A DNA stretch of 64,000 nt from Alphaproteobacteria bacterium (lineage in GTDB: Bacteria > Pseudomonadota > Alphaproteobacteria > Sphingomonadales > Sphingomonadaceae): NCBI GenBank assembly GCA_005883305.1, contig VBAC01000001.1:1488001-1552000 (forward strand), written 5' to 3'. Below, piece by piece: positions 58,101-64,000 of the stretch (position 1 is the stretch's first letter; each line of letters starts with the position of its first letter). The translations under genes were made by a program, and so were the position numbers. A model generated the notes under the pieces. That model ran no database searches. It was not told where the DNA came from and saw nothing but the letters and a program-made list of their open reading frames with translations.

Positions 58101-58448
58101 GACGTGCTCTACGGCGACGGCGGCAATGACGACATCTCGGGCGGCGACGGCAACGACGTCCTGAACGGCGGCGCCGGCGCGGACGTGCTGCGCGGCGGCG
58201 CCGGAGAGGACATCTTCGTCTTCCACAAGGGCGAGGCCGACGGCGACACGATCATCGACTTCTGGGGCCAGGGCGCCTCGATCGAAGATTCGATCGTTCT
58301 CGAAGGCTATGCGCCGGGCACCACGCTCACCCGGGTCGGCACGGGCAGCTCGACGCATTACGAGATAAACGACCACGGCTTCATCGAGCACATCACGGTG
58401 ATCGCCACCGGCCAGGTCCATCCGACCGACTGGGGCGTCATCCCGTAG
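55164..58448 (+). CDS. large secreted RTX/Ig-like repeat protein
   Basis: This 1094-residue acidic protein has no N-terminal signal, as expected for type I secretion. Residues about 40-370 form repeated propeller-like blades (DIVLDTVHDKFFFVDSD, ALAIDPEHGLIYFDHG, GLDYDPVTHTLYISTA, FIEVDPSTGRYFVVDT). Residues about 370-930 are Ig/cadherin/VCBS-like repeats with the recurring blocks FNGSDSFTYTV and AVADI. Residues about 940-1030 carry glycine-rich RTX calcium-binding repeats (GGTGNDVLYGDGGNDDISGG, then GADVLRGGAGEDIFVF). It is probably a surface adhesin or matrix protein. No secretion genes are adjacent. Confidence 0.87.
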   Translation: MPTNNTSNDFQLWFGGTGGGEALVYVSGDAGSGGGNTAIALTYILQGNPNLFAPRDIVLDTVHDKFFFVDSDVSGGHNRIIQGSISQVLANPGSPAFTTLYQDTGTTAAASLRALAIDPEHGLIYFDHGTTFDKIGYDSALQTPTVLANLGAGNFITQIAIDFATGDVYLASSRTDSFFGQDIVEDNYIYHASGLTPASASLTFTTLPFGPDDAAFGDPDIPPVPGNGFPQELGAIRGLDYDPVTHTLYISTASVALDTSTDQDGSEITTYYGGVFSYQTTGNGSGAYTTIYQQDGVTGPVGSLGFIEVDPSTGRYFVVDTTGGPANGDGGVYVGSLSGGTPTLFATIGNPGDLIPQGIDILHAPTLAGTETGATATETAGVGSGFSNQAQPFASITASDLDSAAFTDQLRGAQVRISGGFNSAPGSAEQLTIGGTTSGVLGTGISYSYNSLTGVMTLAGVNSFDNYEAALQMVSYSISGDNPDASGTAPTRTISFSVNDGLLASDEFDTTVNVVNTDDAPVNTTGGAVSASEDGSAVAVTGLSVNDVDSNALTVTLSVTHGAINVATGVSGGLGAGQVSGNGTGSVVLSGTQSQINATLAAMNGVTYTPAPDFNGSDTLQMVSSDGTLSDSDSVAITVSAVADIAGDAASASEDSAANVFVLANDSFEAVPAIAGFTQGVHGSVTLNDNGTAGDTSDDYLVYTGSADFNGSDSFTYTVASGGATETATVNMTVNAVADIVGDSVTVDEDSVANALNLLANENFENPGRSITAVTQGLNGGVVSINNNGTPGNTADDFVTYTPAPNYVGSDSFTYTVTSAGTTETATVNVTVSDINDAPTGVTGTLQAPEDANNGSAVGTVTAQDPDSSVFTYTLLNDAGGRFAMDSAGNVTVADGLLLDYEQAASHTIRVRATDDEGASADFDMNVSVLDVHGENVLGDGRNNTFWGGAESDTLNGAGGADTLRGGGGQDTILGGTGNDVLYGDGGNDDISGGDGNDVLNGGAGADVLRGGAGEDIFVFHKGEADGDTIIDFWGQGASIEDSIVLEGYAPGTTLTRVGTGSSTHYEINDHGFIEHITVIATGQVHPTDWGVIP

Positions 58449-58481
58449 GGCACGGATCGGCAGGAAAGATCGGTAAGAGGG

Positions 58482-58598
58482 GAGTCATCCCGGCGAAAGC
58501 CGGGACCCATGAACACGGAATTTGAGGGAGAGGCGACCACGATCTCGCATTCCTGCCGGGCTGACGTTCATGGGTCCCGACTTTCGTCGGGATGACTC
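58482..58598. repeat. long palindromic repeat (GAGTCATCCCGGCG family)
   Basis: Same family as 6132, 8042 and 45262; the right arm is slightly diverged (gactttcgtcggg). It follows the RTX gene. Confidence 0.82.
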
Positions 58599-58646
58599 CT
58601 GTGAGGATGGGGTGACAAGGCTGTATTACCCAGCTAAGTCAGTGCC

Positions 58647-59594
58647 ATGAGCCTGCGCGTCGCCGTCCAGATGGATCCCCTCGACTCGATCAATATCGGG
58701 GGGGATTCGACCTTCGCCATCATGCTCGGCGGCCAGGCGCGCGGCCACCGCCTGTGGCATTATTCGCCGCAGGATCTGACCTGGTGGGACGGACGGCTGT
58801 GGACCATGGCCAGCCCCGTCACCGTGCAGCGAGTCGCCGGCGCCCATTACGAATTCGGCGAGCCGGAAAAGCTCGACCTCGGCCGCGACGTGGACGTCGT
58901 GCTGATGCGCCAGGATCCGCCCTTCGACCTCGGCTACATCACCGCCACCCATTTGCTCGAGCGCATCCAGAGCGAGACGCTCGTGGTCAACGATCCGGCG
59001 AGCGTTCGCAACGCGCCCGAAAAGATATGGGTGCTCGATTTCGCCCGCTTCATGCCCCCGACCGTCGTCACCCGTTCGCTCGGCGTGGCGCGCAAGTTCC
59101 TCGCCGAGCATAAGGAGATCGTGGTCAAGCCCCTGCACGGCTTCGCCGGCGGCTCGGTCTTCCGGGTCGGCAGCGACGGCGCCAACCTCGCCTCGCTGAT
59201 GGAATTGTTCAACACCGCCTATCGCGAGCCCCACGTCGTGCAGGCCTTTCTCCCCGGCGTGGCGGGAGGGGACAAGCGGATCGTCCTAGTCGACGGCGAG
59301 GTGGCGGGCGCGGTCAACCGAATCCCGGGGGCAGGCGAAATCCGCTCCAACCTCGCCGTCGGCGGCAAGGCGGCGAAGACCGAGCTCACCCCGCGCGAGC
59401 AGGAGATTTGCGCGGCGATCGGCCCCCAGCTCAGGAAGCGCGGCCTGCTCTTCGTCGGAATCGACGTGATCGGCGGCGAATGGCTGACCGAGATCAACGT
59501 CACCTCCCCTACCGGCATCGTCGCCATCGACCGCTTCAACGGCACCGACACGCCGGCGCGCATCTGGGACGCGATCGAAGGGAAGGTCGGCTGA
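58647..59594 (+). CDS. gshB: glutathione synthase
   Basis: This 315-residue ATP-grasp ligase joins gamma-glutamylcysteine and glycine. Visible blocks are LRVAVQMDPLDSINIGGDST, VLMRQDPPFDLGYITATHLL, VVKPLHGFAGGSVFRV and the C-terminal LLFVGIDVIGGEWLTEINVT followed by SPTGI. Length is normal. Its stop overlaps the proposed CTG start of the DedA gene by 3 bases. Confidence 0.95.
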   Translation: MSLRVAVQMDPLDSINIGGDSTFAIMLGGQARGHRLWHYSPQDLTWWDGRLWTMASPVTVQRVAGAHYEFGEPEKLDLGRDVDVVLMRQDPPFDLGYITATHLLERIQSETLVVNDPASVRNAPEKIWVLDFARFMPPTVVTRSLGVARKFLAEHKEIVVKPLHGFAGGSVFRVGSDGANLASLMELFNTAYREPHVVQAFLPGVAGGDKRIVLVDGEVAGAVNRIPGAGEIRSNLAVGGKAAKTELTPREQEICAAIGPQLRKRGLLFVGIDVIGGEWLTEINVTSPTGIVAIDRFNGTDTPARIWDAIEGKVG

Positions 59595-60226
59595 CCGACT
59601 GGGTCCTGCGGCTGATCGAATGGGGCGGCTATCCGGCCGTCTTCGCGCTGATGCTGTTCGAAACGATGTTCCCGCCGATGCCGTCGGAGGTGATTCTGCC
59701 GCTCTCCGGCTACCAGGCGTGGCGGGGCACGCTCAGCCTTCCCGGCGTGGTCGTCTTCGCAACGCTCGGCTCGATGGCCGGCAATTTCCTCTGGTACCAG
59801 ATCGCGCGCTCGATCGGAGAGGAACGGCTGCACCGCTTCATCGACCGGCACGGGCGCTGGCTGACGATGGATTGGGAAGAGGTCGAGCGGGTGCAGCGCC
59901 TGTTCGACCGCCACGGATCCGGAATCGTCTTCGCCGCCCGAATCCTGCCCGCGGTGCGCACCTTCGTCTCGATTCCGGCGGGCATCGCGCGGATGAACCT
60001 GGCCAAATATCTGCTCTGGTCGAGCGCGGGCACGGCACTGTGGAGCTGGGCGCTGGCGGCCATCGGATTCGGCCTCGGCCGCCGCTTCGGAATCACCGCC
60101 GAGCTGATCGGCCCGGTCACCGCGGGCACCGTCGCCCTGCTCGCGATCTGGTACGTCTGGCGGCAATTCACCTGGGACAAGCGCGCGCTCAGGCGCGCGG
60201 ATGAGCGTTGCGATAAACGTCCATGA
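59591..60226 (+). CDS. DedA family membrane protein
   Basis: This 211-residue inner-membrane protein of the DedA/VTT superfamily (proposed undecaprenyl- or phospholipid-scramblase-like) has family blocks MLFETMFPPMPSEVILPLSG, GSMAGNFLWYQIARSIGEER, FDRHGSGIVFAARILPAVRT and FVSIPAGIARMNLAKYL. Alignment to usual DedA N-termini (MTDWVLRLIE-like) points to a CTG start at 59591, overlapping the gshB stop as CTGA. No ATG, GTG or TTG gives a better N-terminus; the next ATG lies inside the first helix. The 3' end overlaps xerC convergently by 38 bp. Confidence 0.85.
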   Translation: MTDWVLRLIEWGGYPAVFALMLFETMFPPMPSEVILPLSGYQAWRGTLSLPGVVVFATLGSMAGNFLWYQIARSIGEERLHRFIDRHGRWLTMDWEEVERVQRLFDRHGSGIVFAARILPAVRTFVSIPAGIARMNLAKYLLWSSAGTALWSWALAAIGFGLGRRFGITAELIGPVTAGTVALLAIWYVWRQFTWDKRALRRADERCDKRP

Positions 60227-61112
60227 GATGCGCGGCGTCGACCGCGGTGTAGATCTGGGTCGAGGAGAGGCTGGCATGGCCGAGCAGCTCCTGAAGCGAG
60301 CGCAAGTCCGCCCCGCGCCCGAGCAGATGGGTGGCGAAGCTGTGGCGAAGCGCATGCGGCGTGGTCCGCTCCGAAAGGCCGAGCGTCCGCCGCGCCTTGA
60401 CCACCGCGCGCCGGACGATCTCGCCCCTGAGCGGCCCGCCCCGAGCGCCGCGAAACAAAGGCTGCTCCCTGGCCGTCGGCCACGGGCAAAGCGAAAGGTA
60501 TCGCTCGATTTCCTCGCGCACCGGCACGAGCAGGGGAACGACTCGGGTCTTGTTGCGCTTGCCGGTAACCATCAGCGCCTCGCCGAGCGGAAGCGCGGCG
60601 CCGGTCAGGCCGAGCGCTTCGGCGACGCGCAGGCCCGAGCCGTAGAGCAGCATCAGCACCGCCTGGTCGCGTGCAGCGATCCACGGCTCGTCCGAATCCC
60701 CGGCCGCGGTTTCGGCGAGCGACACCGCTTCGTCGGGCGAGATCGGGCGCGGGACGGAGCGAGGCCTCTTCGGCCCCTTGAGCCGCGGCACCGAGGCCTC
60801 GCGCCCGGCCTCCGCCGCGGCGAAGGCGAGGAAGCCGCGAACGGCGGAGAGCTCGCGCGCCGCCGAAGAATTGCCGAGACCCTCGGCGCGGCGAACGGTG
60901 AGGAAGGCCCTGAGGTCCGAGGGCTTGAGGCCGGCCAGCGCCTCGGCATGAAGCGGACCGCCGAGATGGCCGCCGAGAAAGCCGATCAGGCGGTGGGCGG
61001 TGGCGACATAGGCGCGGACCGTATGTTCGGAGCGGCGCCGCTCGCGCGTCAGATGGTCGTGCCAGCGCGCGGCGACGGCGGCCGCGGGATGGCTGCCTAG
61101 GGGATCAGCCAC
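60189..61112 (-). CDS. xerC: tyrosine recombinase XerC
   Basis: This 307-residue recombinase resolves chromosome dimers at dif with XerD. It has an N-terminal SAM-like core-binding domain (HDHLTRERRRSEHTVRAYVA) and a catalytic domain with Arg in LLYGSGLRVAEALGL, then HALRHSFATHLLGRGADLRS and LLGHASLSSTQIYTAV (HxxR, H, Tyr). The GTG at 61112 overlaps the DUF484 gene by 16 bp. The DUF484 neighbour supports XerC over XerD. Confidence 0.93.
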   Translation of the reverse strand: MADPLGSHPAAAVAARWHDHLTRERRRSEHTVRAYVATAHRLIGFLGGHLGGPLHAEALAGLKPSDLRAFLTVRRAEGLGNSSAARELSAVRGFLAFAAAEAGREASVPRLKGPKRPRSVPRPISPDEAVSLAETAAGDSDEPWIAARDQAVLMLLYGSGLRVAEALGLTGAALPLGEALMVTGKRNKTRVVPLLVPVREEIERYLSLCPWPTAREQPLFRGARGGPLRGEIVRRAVVKARRTLGLSERTTPHALRHSFATHLLGRGADLRSLQELLGHASLSSTQIYTAVDAAHLMDVYRNAHPRA

Positions 61113-61657
61113 CGGCCCATGCAGCGGGTCAGCACCCGGCCGAGGAAGACGAGCAGCTCGGAGCCGTGGCGCGTGTCGAAACTTTGCGGGTTGCGCTGGC
61201 CGAGCGCGAGCAGGCCGCTCGGCAGCGGGGGCTCGCTGGTCAGCCGGATCAGCGCCTCTGCGCGGATCAACTCGCAGGCCGGGCCGAACAGGGGATGGCC
61301 GCGCTCGACTCCGCGGAGGAGCACGCCCTGGAAATCGCAGACCGACCGCTCGATCAGCCGCGGATCGACGAACTGCAGCCCCGAGGCGTCGGCGCGAACG
61401 CCCATCTCGCCTGCGAAAAGGGCAACGGCGACCGCGTCCAGCCCGAGCATCTGCGGCCATTCCTGGGTCACGACATGGAGCAGATGATCGAGGCCCTCCG
61501 ATTCGATCGCCGCAAGAACGGCGGTGTGGATCGAGGCGACCGCGCCCGAATGGCCGCGCGCGAAGGCGATGAGGTCCTGATTGGCCTCCTCCGCCGCGGC
61601 GACCCGGGCGCGCAGGCTGGCCAGCGCCCGGTCCTCGAAGTTGATCACCGTACCCAT
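61097..61657 (-). CDS. DUF484 family protein
   Basis: This 186-residue protein matches DUF484, a GAF-like domain protein usually encoded immediately before xerC. Visible are the N-terminal coiled coil (LASLRARVAAAEEANQDLIA) and the C-terminal GLLALGQRNPQSFDTRHGSE followed by LLVFLGRVLTRCM. Function unknown. The overlap with xerC indicates co-translation. Confidence 0.9.
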   Translation of the reverse strand: MGTVINFEDRALASLRARVAAAEEANQDLIAFARGHSGAVASIHTAVLAAIESEGLDHLLHVVTQEWPQMLGLDAVAVALFAGEMGVRADASGLQFVDPRLIERSVCDFQGVLLRGVERGHPLFGPACELIRAEALIRLTSEPPLPSGLLALGQRNPQSFDTRHGSELLVFLGRVLTRCMGRWLIP

Positions 61658-61803
61658 GAGACCAGCCTAAACCGAATATGGTTAAGATGCGATGGGCAAG
61701 GCGTTTCGGCTAACCGCAACGGAAGGAGCGCCGGAGCGTGGCGACGTCGGCTCTTTTCAGGGCAATTGGGCATGAAGCGGCTGCGATCCGGAACACCGGC
61801 TCT

Positions 61804-61831
61804 TTGTAATTCCGCCGATCCGCGCAATAAG
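61804..61831 (+). promoter_or_regulatory. conserved upstream element of first HTH-TM gene
   Basis: TTGTAA-N16-AATAAG lies 9 nt before the ATG. A 30-bp block including it matches 26 of 30 positions in front of the paralogous HTH gene (63343). It resembles a sigma-70-type promoter giving a very short leader, or a shared operator. Confidence 0.45.
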
Positions 61832-61840
61832 CGTGAGCGA

Positions 61841-62278
61841 ATGGACGAGCATCGCCTGAAACACCTAACCGAAAAACAGCGCGAATGCCTGCGCCTGGTC
61901 TACGCGCATATGTCGTCCAAGGAGATCGCCAAGCAACTCGGTGTCGAGCCCGGCACGGTCGACCAATATGTAAAGACGGCGATGCGGATTTTGGGGGTCA
62001 GCGAGCGGCGAGCGGCCGCGCGGATTCTGGCGGCAAATGAAAATGCGGCGCAGCCGGCGCGGGCGATGCGCGAGGAGCAGGATGTGTTTGAAGCGGGGCC
62101 GCCGCGGCCGTCGGCCCGATGGCCGCTCCCGCTGCGCGGCGTCACCCCTGCCGACCTGAGACCACTGCAAAGACTGGCCTGGATCTTCGCAATCATGATG
62201 GCGATTGCCTTCGCCTTCGGCGTCTTCCTCGCCGGACTGGAGGCGCTCTCACGGCTCGGTCGGACGCTCGTTTCGTGA
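61841..62278 (+). CDS. membrane-anchored LuxR-type HTH protein (first copy)
   Basis: This 145-residue protein has an N-terminal LuxR/sigma-70-region-4-like HTH (LTEKQRECLRLVYAHMSSKE, IAKQLGVEPGTVDQYVKTAM, RILGVSERRAAARIL), a Pro/Ala-rich linker and one C-terminal membrane helix (RLAWIFAIMMAIAFAFGVFL). No sensor or receiver domain is present. It should bind DNA while tethered to the inner membrane. Its stop overlaps the GTG of the next membrane gene (GTGA). A paralogue lies at 63380. Confidence 0.8.
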   Translation: MDEHRLKHLTEKQRECLRLVYAHMSSKEIAKQLGVEPGTVDQYVKTAMRILGVSERRAAARILAANENAAQPARAMREEQDVFEAGPPRPSARWPLPLRGVTPADLRPLQRLAWIFAIMMAIAFAFGVFLAGLEALSRLGRTLVS

Positions 62279-62721
62279 ATTATTATTTCGTCGCTCTCCT
62301 CGCGATTTGCTCGGCCTACGCCCTTGCGGTCGGCGGCGCGCCTGAGCGGATTGCAGCGGCGAGCTACGCCTTGTCCTGTGGTGGGACCCACTTCGCCTTG
62401 GCGAGTCACGCGGGCAGCCGCTGGCTGAAGCTCGAAGTCGGCGTGTTGATCATCGACTTCCTGATATTTGCGTGTTTCTGTGTGCTCGCGTCGCGCGCCG
62501 ACCGATTCTGGCCGATATGGGCGAGCGCATTGCTTGGCCTTGGAGTGCTCGGCCATTTGGCGCGATGGCTTACGCCCAATCTAGGCTCGTGGCCTTATGC
62601 CGTCAGCCTGACCATCTGGAGCTACCCGATACTGTTCTTGATGGCGTTGGGAGCATGGACTCATCGCCGTCGCCTAGCGCGATTTGGAGAGGACAGGCCT
62701 TGGACTCTGTTCTCGGCCTGA
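62275..62721 (+). CDS. integral membrane protein coupled to HTH gene
   Basis: This 148-residue protein has about four membrane helices (for example YYFVALLAICSAYALAVGG, LEVGVLIIDFLIFACFCVLA, WASALLGLGVLGHLARWL, YAVSLTIWSYPILFLMALGA). The GTG start overlaps the preceding HTH gene's stop, so the two are co-translated and may act together. I do not recognise the family. Confidence 0.65.
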   Translation: MNYYFVALLAICSAYALAVGGAPERIAAASYALSCGGTHFALASHAGSRWLKLEVGVLIIDFLIFACFCVLASRADRFWPIWASALLGLGVLGHLARWLTPNLGSWPYAVSLTIWSYPILFLMALGAWTHRRRLARFGEDRPWTLFSA

Positions 62722-62819
62722 TCGTTGATCTTGATTATTGGAATACCAATTGCCGGAGATTGCCGGTGCTCCCGGCATGACGCCTAACTCCTTGCGATAT
62801 CCGCTGCCGGGACATTGCA

Positions 62820-63278
62820 TTGAAGGAAACCGCCGCCGCGCCCGATGCGCTCGATCGCGCCGCAACATTGTCGGTGCTCAGCCGGGAGTTGGCGGCATGG
62901 GTGCCGATCCTTCGGCGCATGGCGGAAACCGTCGCTCTCGAGATTAACCCGGCAACCGTCCGCGCTCTCATCGCCGCGCGCCGCTTGCGCGACGAGCATT
63001 TCTGGCCGGCGATGAGCGAGGGCGCATGGGACGTTCTGCTGGAATTGTTCGCCTGCCGGCTCGAGGGCCGGCGACTCACGGTGGCGGAGCTCAGCGACAC
63101 AACCGCGCTCCCCCTCGATTCGGTGCTTCACTGGATCGATTCGATCGCCGCGCGCGGCCTGATATCGCGCAGGATTCCCGAGGGCGAGGAGGCGCTGGTC
63201 GACCTTACCGACGACGGCGCCGACCGGATGCGCGCCTACCTGCTGGCGGCGCTCAACCTGTCGCCTTGGGCGCCATAG
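62820..63278 (+). CDS. winged-helix (MarR-like) regulator
   Basis: This 152-residue protein has a winged-helix DNA-binding pattern: WDVLLELFACRLEGRRLTVA, then ELSDTTALPLDSVLHWIDSI and AARGLISRRIPEGEEALVDL, resembling MarR-type regulators. The first 50 residues are helical. A TTG start at 62820 gives MKETAAAPDAL; no stronger start is visible. It lies between the two HTH-TM genes on the same strand. Confidence 0.7.
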   Translation: MKETAAAPDALDRAATLSVLSRELAAWVPILRRMAETVALEINPATVRALIAARRLRDEHFWPAMSEGAWDVLLELFACRLEGRRLTVAELSDTTALPLDSVLHWIDSIAARGLISRRIPEGEEALVDLTDDGADRMRAYLLAALNLSPWAP

Positions 63279-63342
63279 CCAATACATCGCTTGGGGCGTG
63301 ACGGCGGGCACGGGCGCCCCCCCGGCGGCCATAGACGGGCCT

Positions 63343-63370
63343 TTGTAATCGCGCCGATTCGCGCGATAAG
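63343..63370 (+). promoter_or_regulatory. conserved upstream element of second HTH-TM gene
   Basis: TTGTAA-N16-GATAAG lies 9 nt before the ATG, matching the element at 61804 in sequence and spacing. Confidence 0.45.
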
Positions 63371-63379
63371 GGAAAAGCC

Positions 63380-63904
63380 ATGAAACCCGAGGGCCTTGAC
63401 CGGTTGACGGAGAAGCAGCGCGAATGCCTGCGCCTCGTTTACGCGCACAAGGAAACCAAGGAGATCGCCCGGCAGCTGGGCCTCAGTCCCGACGGCGTCA
63501 ACCAGCGCATCAAGACCGCGATGAATACCCTCGGCGTCAGCCGCCGCCGCGACGCCGCCCAAATGCTGGCCGAGGCGGAAGGCCTTGGGACCTACCCGCC
63601 GCTGGTATACCGGTCGCGGGACATTGCCTCAGCGTCTGAACCGGCGATGCTTGGCCCATCAACCGAGGGCGGGCGGCAAAGCGGGTTCTCGGGCGAAGCG
63701 ATGAGGGAAGACCAGGCTGCCTTCTGGGTAGCGCCTCAAAGCAGAGAACCCGCGCTGCCGCTCCCAATTGGGAGAATGAGGCCAGATGACATAGGGTTGG
63801 TTGGACGGCTGGCATGGATTGCCGCCATTACGATCGGGGTCGCGCTCGCATTTGGCGCCCTGATCGCCGGAGTTGAAGGACTGACACGGCTCATCTGGGG
63901 CTGA
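63380..63904 (+). CDS. membrane-anchored LuxR-type HTH protein (second copy)
   Basis: This 174-residue paralogue of the 61841 gene shares the LTEKQRECLRLVYAHKETKE and IARQLGLSPDGVNQRIKTAM HTH, has a longer linker, and ends with one membrane helix (RLAWIAAITIGVALAFGALI). The HTH is the most conserved part; the linkers are unrelated in sequence. A GGGAAAAG RBS precedes the ATG. Confidence 0.8.
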   Translation: MKPEGLDRLTEKQRECLRLVYAHKETKEIARQLGLSPDGVNQRIKTAMNTLGVSRRRDAAQMLAEAEGLGTYPPLVYRSRDIASASEPAMLGPSTEGGRQSGFSGEAMREDQAAFWVAPQSREPALPLPIGRMRPDDIGLVGRLAWIAAITIGVALAFGALIAGVEGLTRLIWG

Positions 63905-63932
63905 ACAGTAGAGAAACCGAAAAACCAAATGA

Positions 63933-63954
63933 CCACGCAGCCACGGCTGCGTGG
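63933..63954. repeat. hairpin upstream of the terminal open frame
   Basis: CCACGCAGCC and GGCTGCGTGG are complementary arms around a 2-nt centre, about 30 bp after the HTH-TM stop and 17 bp before the next start codon. There is no T-tract. It may be a regulatory hairpin or weak terminator. Confidence 0.5.
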
Positions 63955-63970
63955 AGAGGGGGAAGCTTTA

Positions 63971-64000
63971 TGCTGAAGGCTCGTCGTAGTGCTGCGATCA
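63971..64000 (+). CDS. start of a gene truncated by the window end
   Basis: An ATG with strong upstream GAGAGGGGGAAG opens a frame reading MLKARRSAAI to the window end. A short basic N-terminus followed by small residues would suit a Flp-pilin or small secreted protein, but ten residues do not identify it. Confidence 0.45.

Noticed and set aside
55008-58421. 1137-codon antisense open frame opposite the RTX gene
   Set aside because: It mirrors the repetitive GC-rich RTX gene and is a low-complexity Val/Asp/Ala/Gly-rich translation with no recognisable domain; the plus-strand frame has clear RTX and Ig-like motifs.
1-64000. tRNA or rRNA genes
   Set aside because: No cloverleaf-like segment with the GTTCRANYC block and CCA end, and no rRNA core sequence, was seen on reading; a tRNAscan or Infernal run would be decisive.

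Overview
This window is GC-rich chromosomal DNA (roughly two-thirds G+C by eye) from an alphaproteobacterium, most likely a sphingomonad. The evidence is the GcrA cell-cycle regulator, the split b/b' ATP synthase set (atpZ-atpB-atpE-atpF'-atpF), the hrcA-grpE / rph-rdgB-hemW divergence, ParE, and many short palindromic intergenic repeats of the kind common in Sphingomonadales. Genes are tightly packed, often with 4-bp ATGA or GTGA overlaps, and most of the window is core housekeeping.

Layout. 0-10.6 kb: hslO, a redoxin/2OG-oxygenase fusion, a YefM-YoeB toxin-antitoxin pair, argD, two small secreted helical paralogues, an ABC-2 permease, gcrA, a methyltransferase and a YkgJ-type protein. 10.7-17.9 kb is the accessory stretch. 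It holds a terminase pair of gene-transfer-agent/phage type with no capsid, portal or tail genes beside it, then a 1331-residue multidomain protein (restriction-endonuclease-like + TPR + GreA-C-like + PIN-like) with clearly lower GC than its neighbours, then a partial duplication of the parE 5' end. 18-29.9 kb: parE, a class A beta-lactamase-like hydrolase, two TM2 proteins, apaG, recO, a cupin/JmjC-like protein, uvrC, an MmcQ-like protein and the ATP synthase F0 operon. 30-46.2 kb: two paired secreted DUF3298-like proteins, the ydbH-ynbE-ydbL envelope-lipid set, radC, purB, a tail-collar protein, a metallo-beta-lactamase-fold hydrolase, a GST, dnaJ, dnaK, a PCuAC-like lipoprotein, a PH-domain protein and phhA. 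46.2-55 kb: a class C beta-lactamase-like hydrolase, an HNH gene between inverted repeats, grpE, hrcA, rph, rdgB, hemW, an LpoA-like lipoprotein, rsmI and yraN. 55-64 kb: a large RTX/Ig-like secreted protein, gshB, a DedA protein, xerC, DUF484, and a cluster with two membrane-anchored LuxR-type HTH proteins. The window ends inside a new reading frame.

Two observations stand out. First, the 1331-aa protein at 13369-17364 looks like a horizontally acquired, single-gene nuclease/scaffold system, plausibly anti-phage. Second, phhA (phenylalanine 4-hydroxylase, which makes tyrosine) is preceded by a 19-residue leader peptide with three consecutive Tyr codons, a strong rho-independent terminator and a competing antiterminator pairing. 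This is the architecture of a tyrosine-responsive transcription attenuator. A further theme is palindromic repeats read in frame within coding sequences: the terminase (twice), the N-terminus of hemW, and the signal region of the LpoA-like lipoprotein. No tRNA, rRNA, CRISPR array or complete insertion sequence was found.
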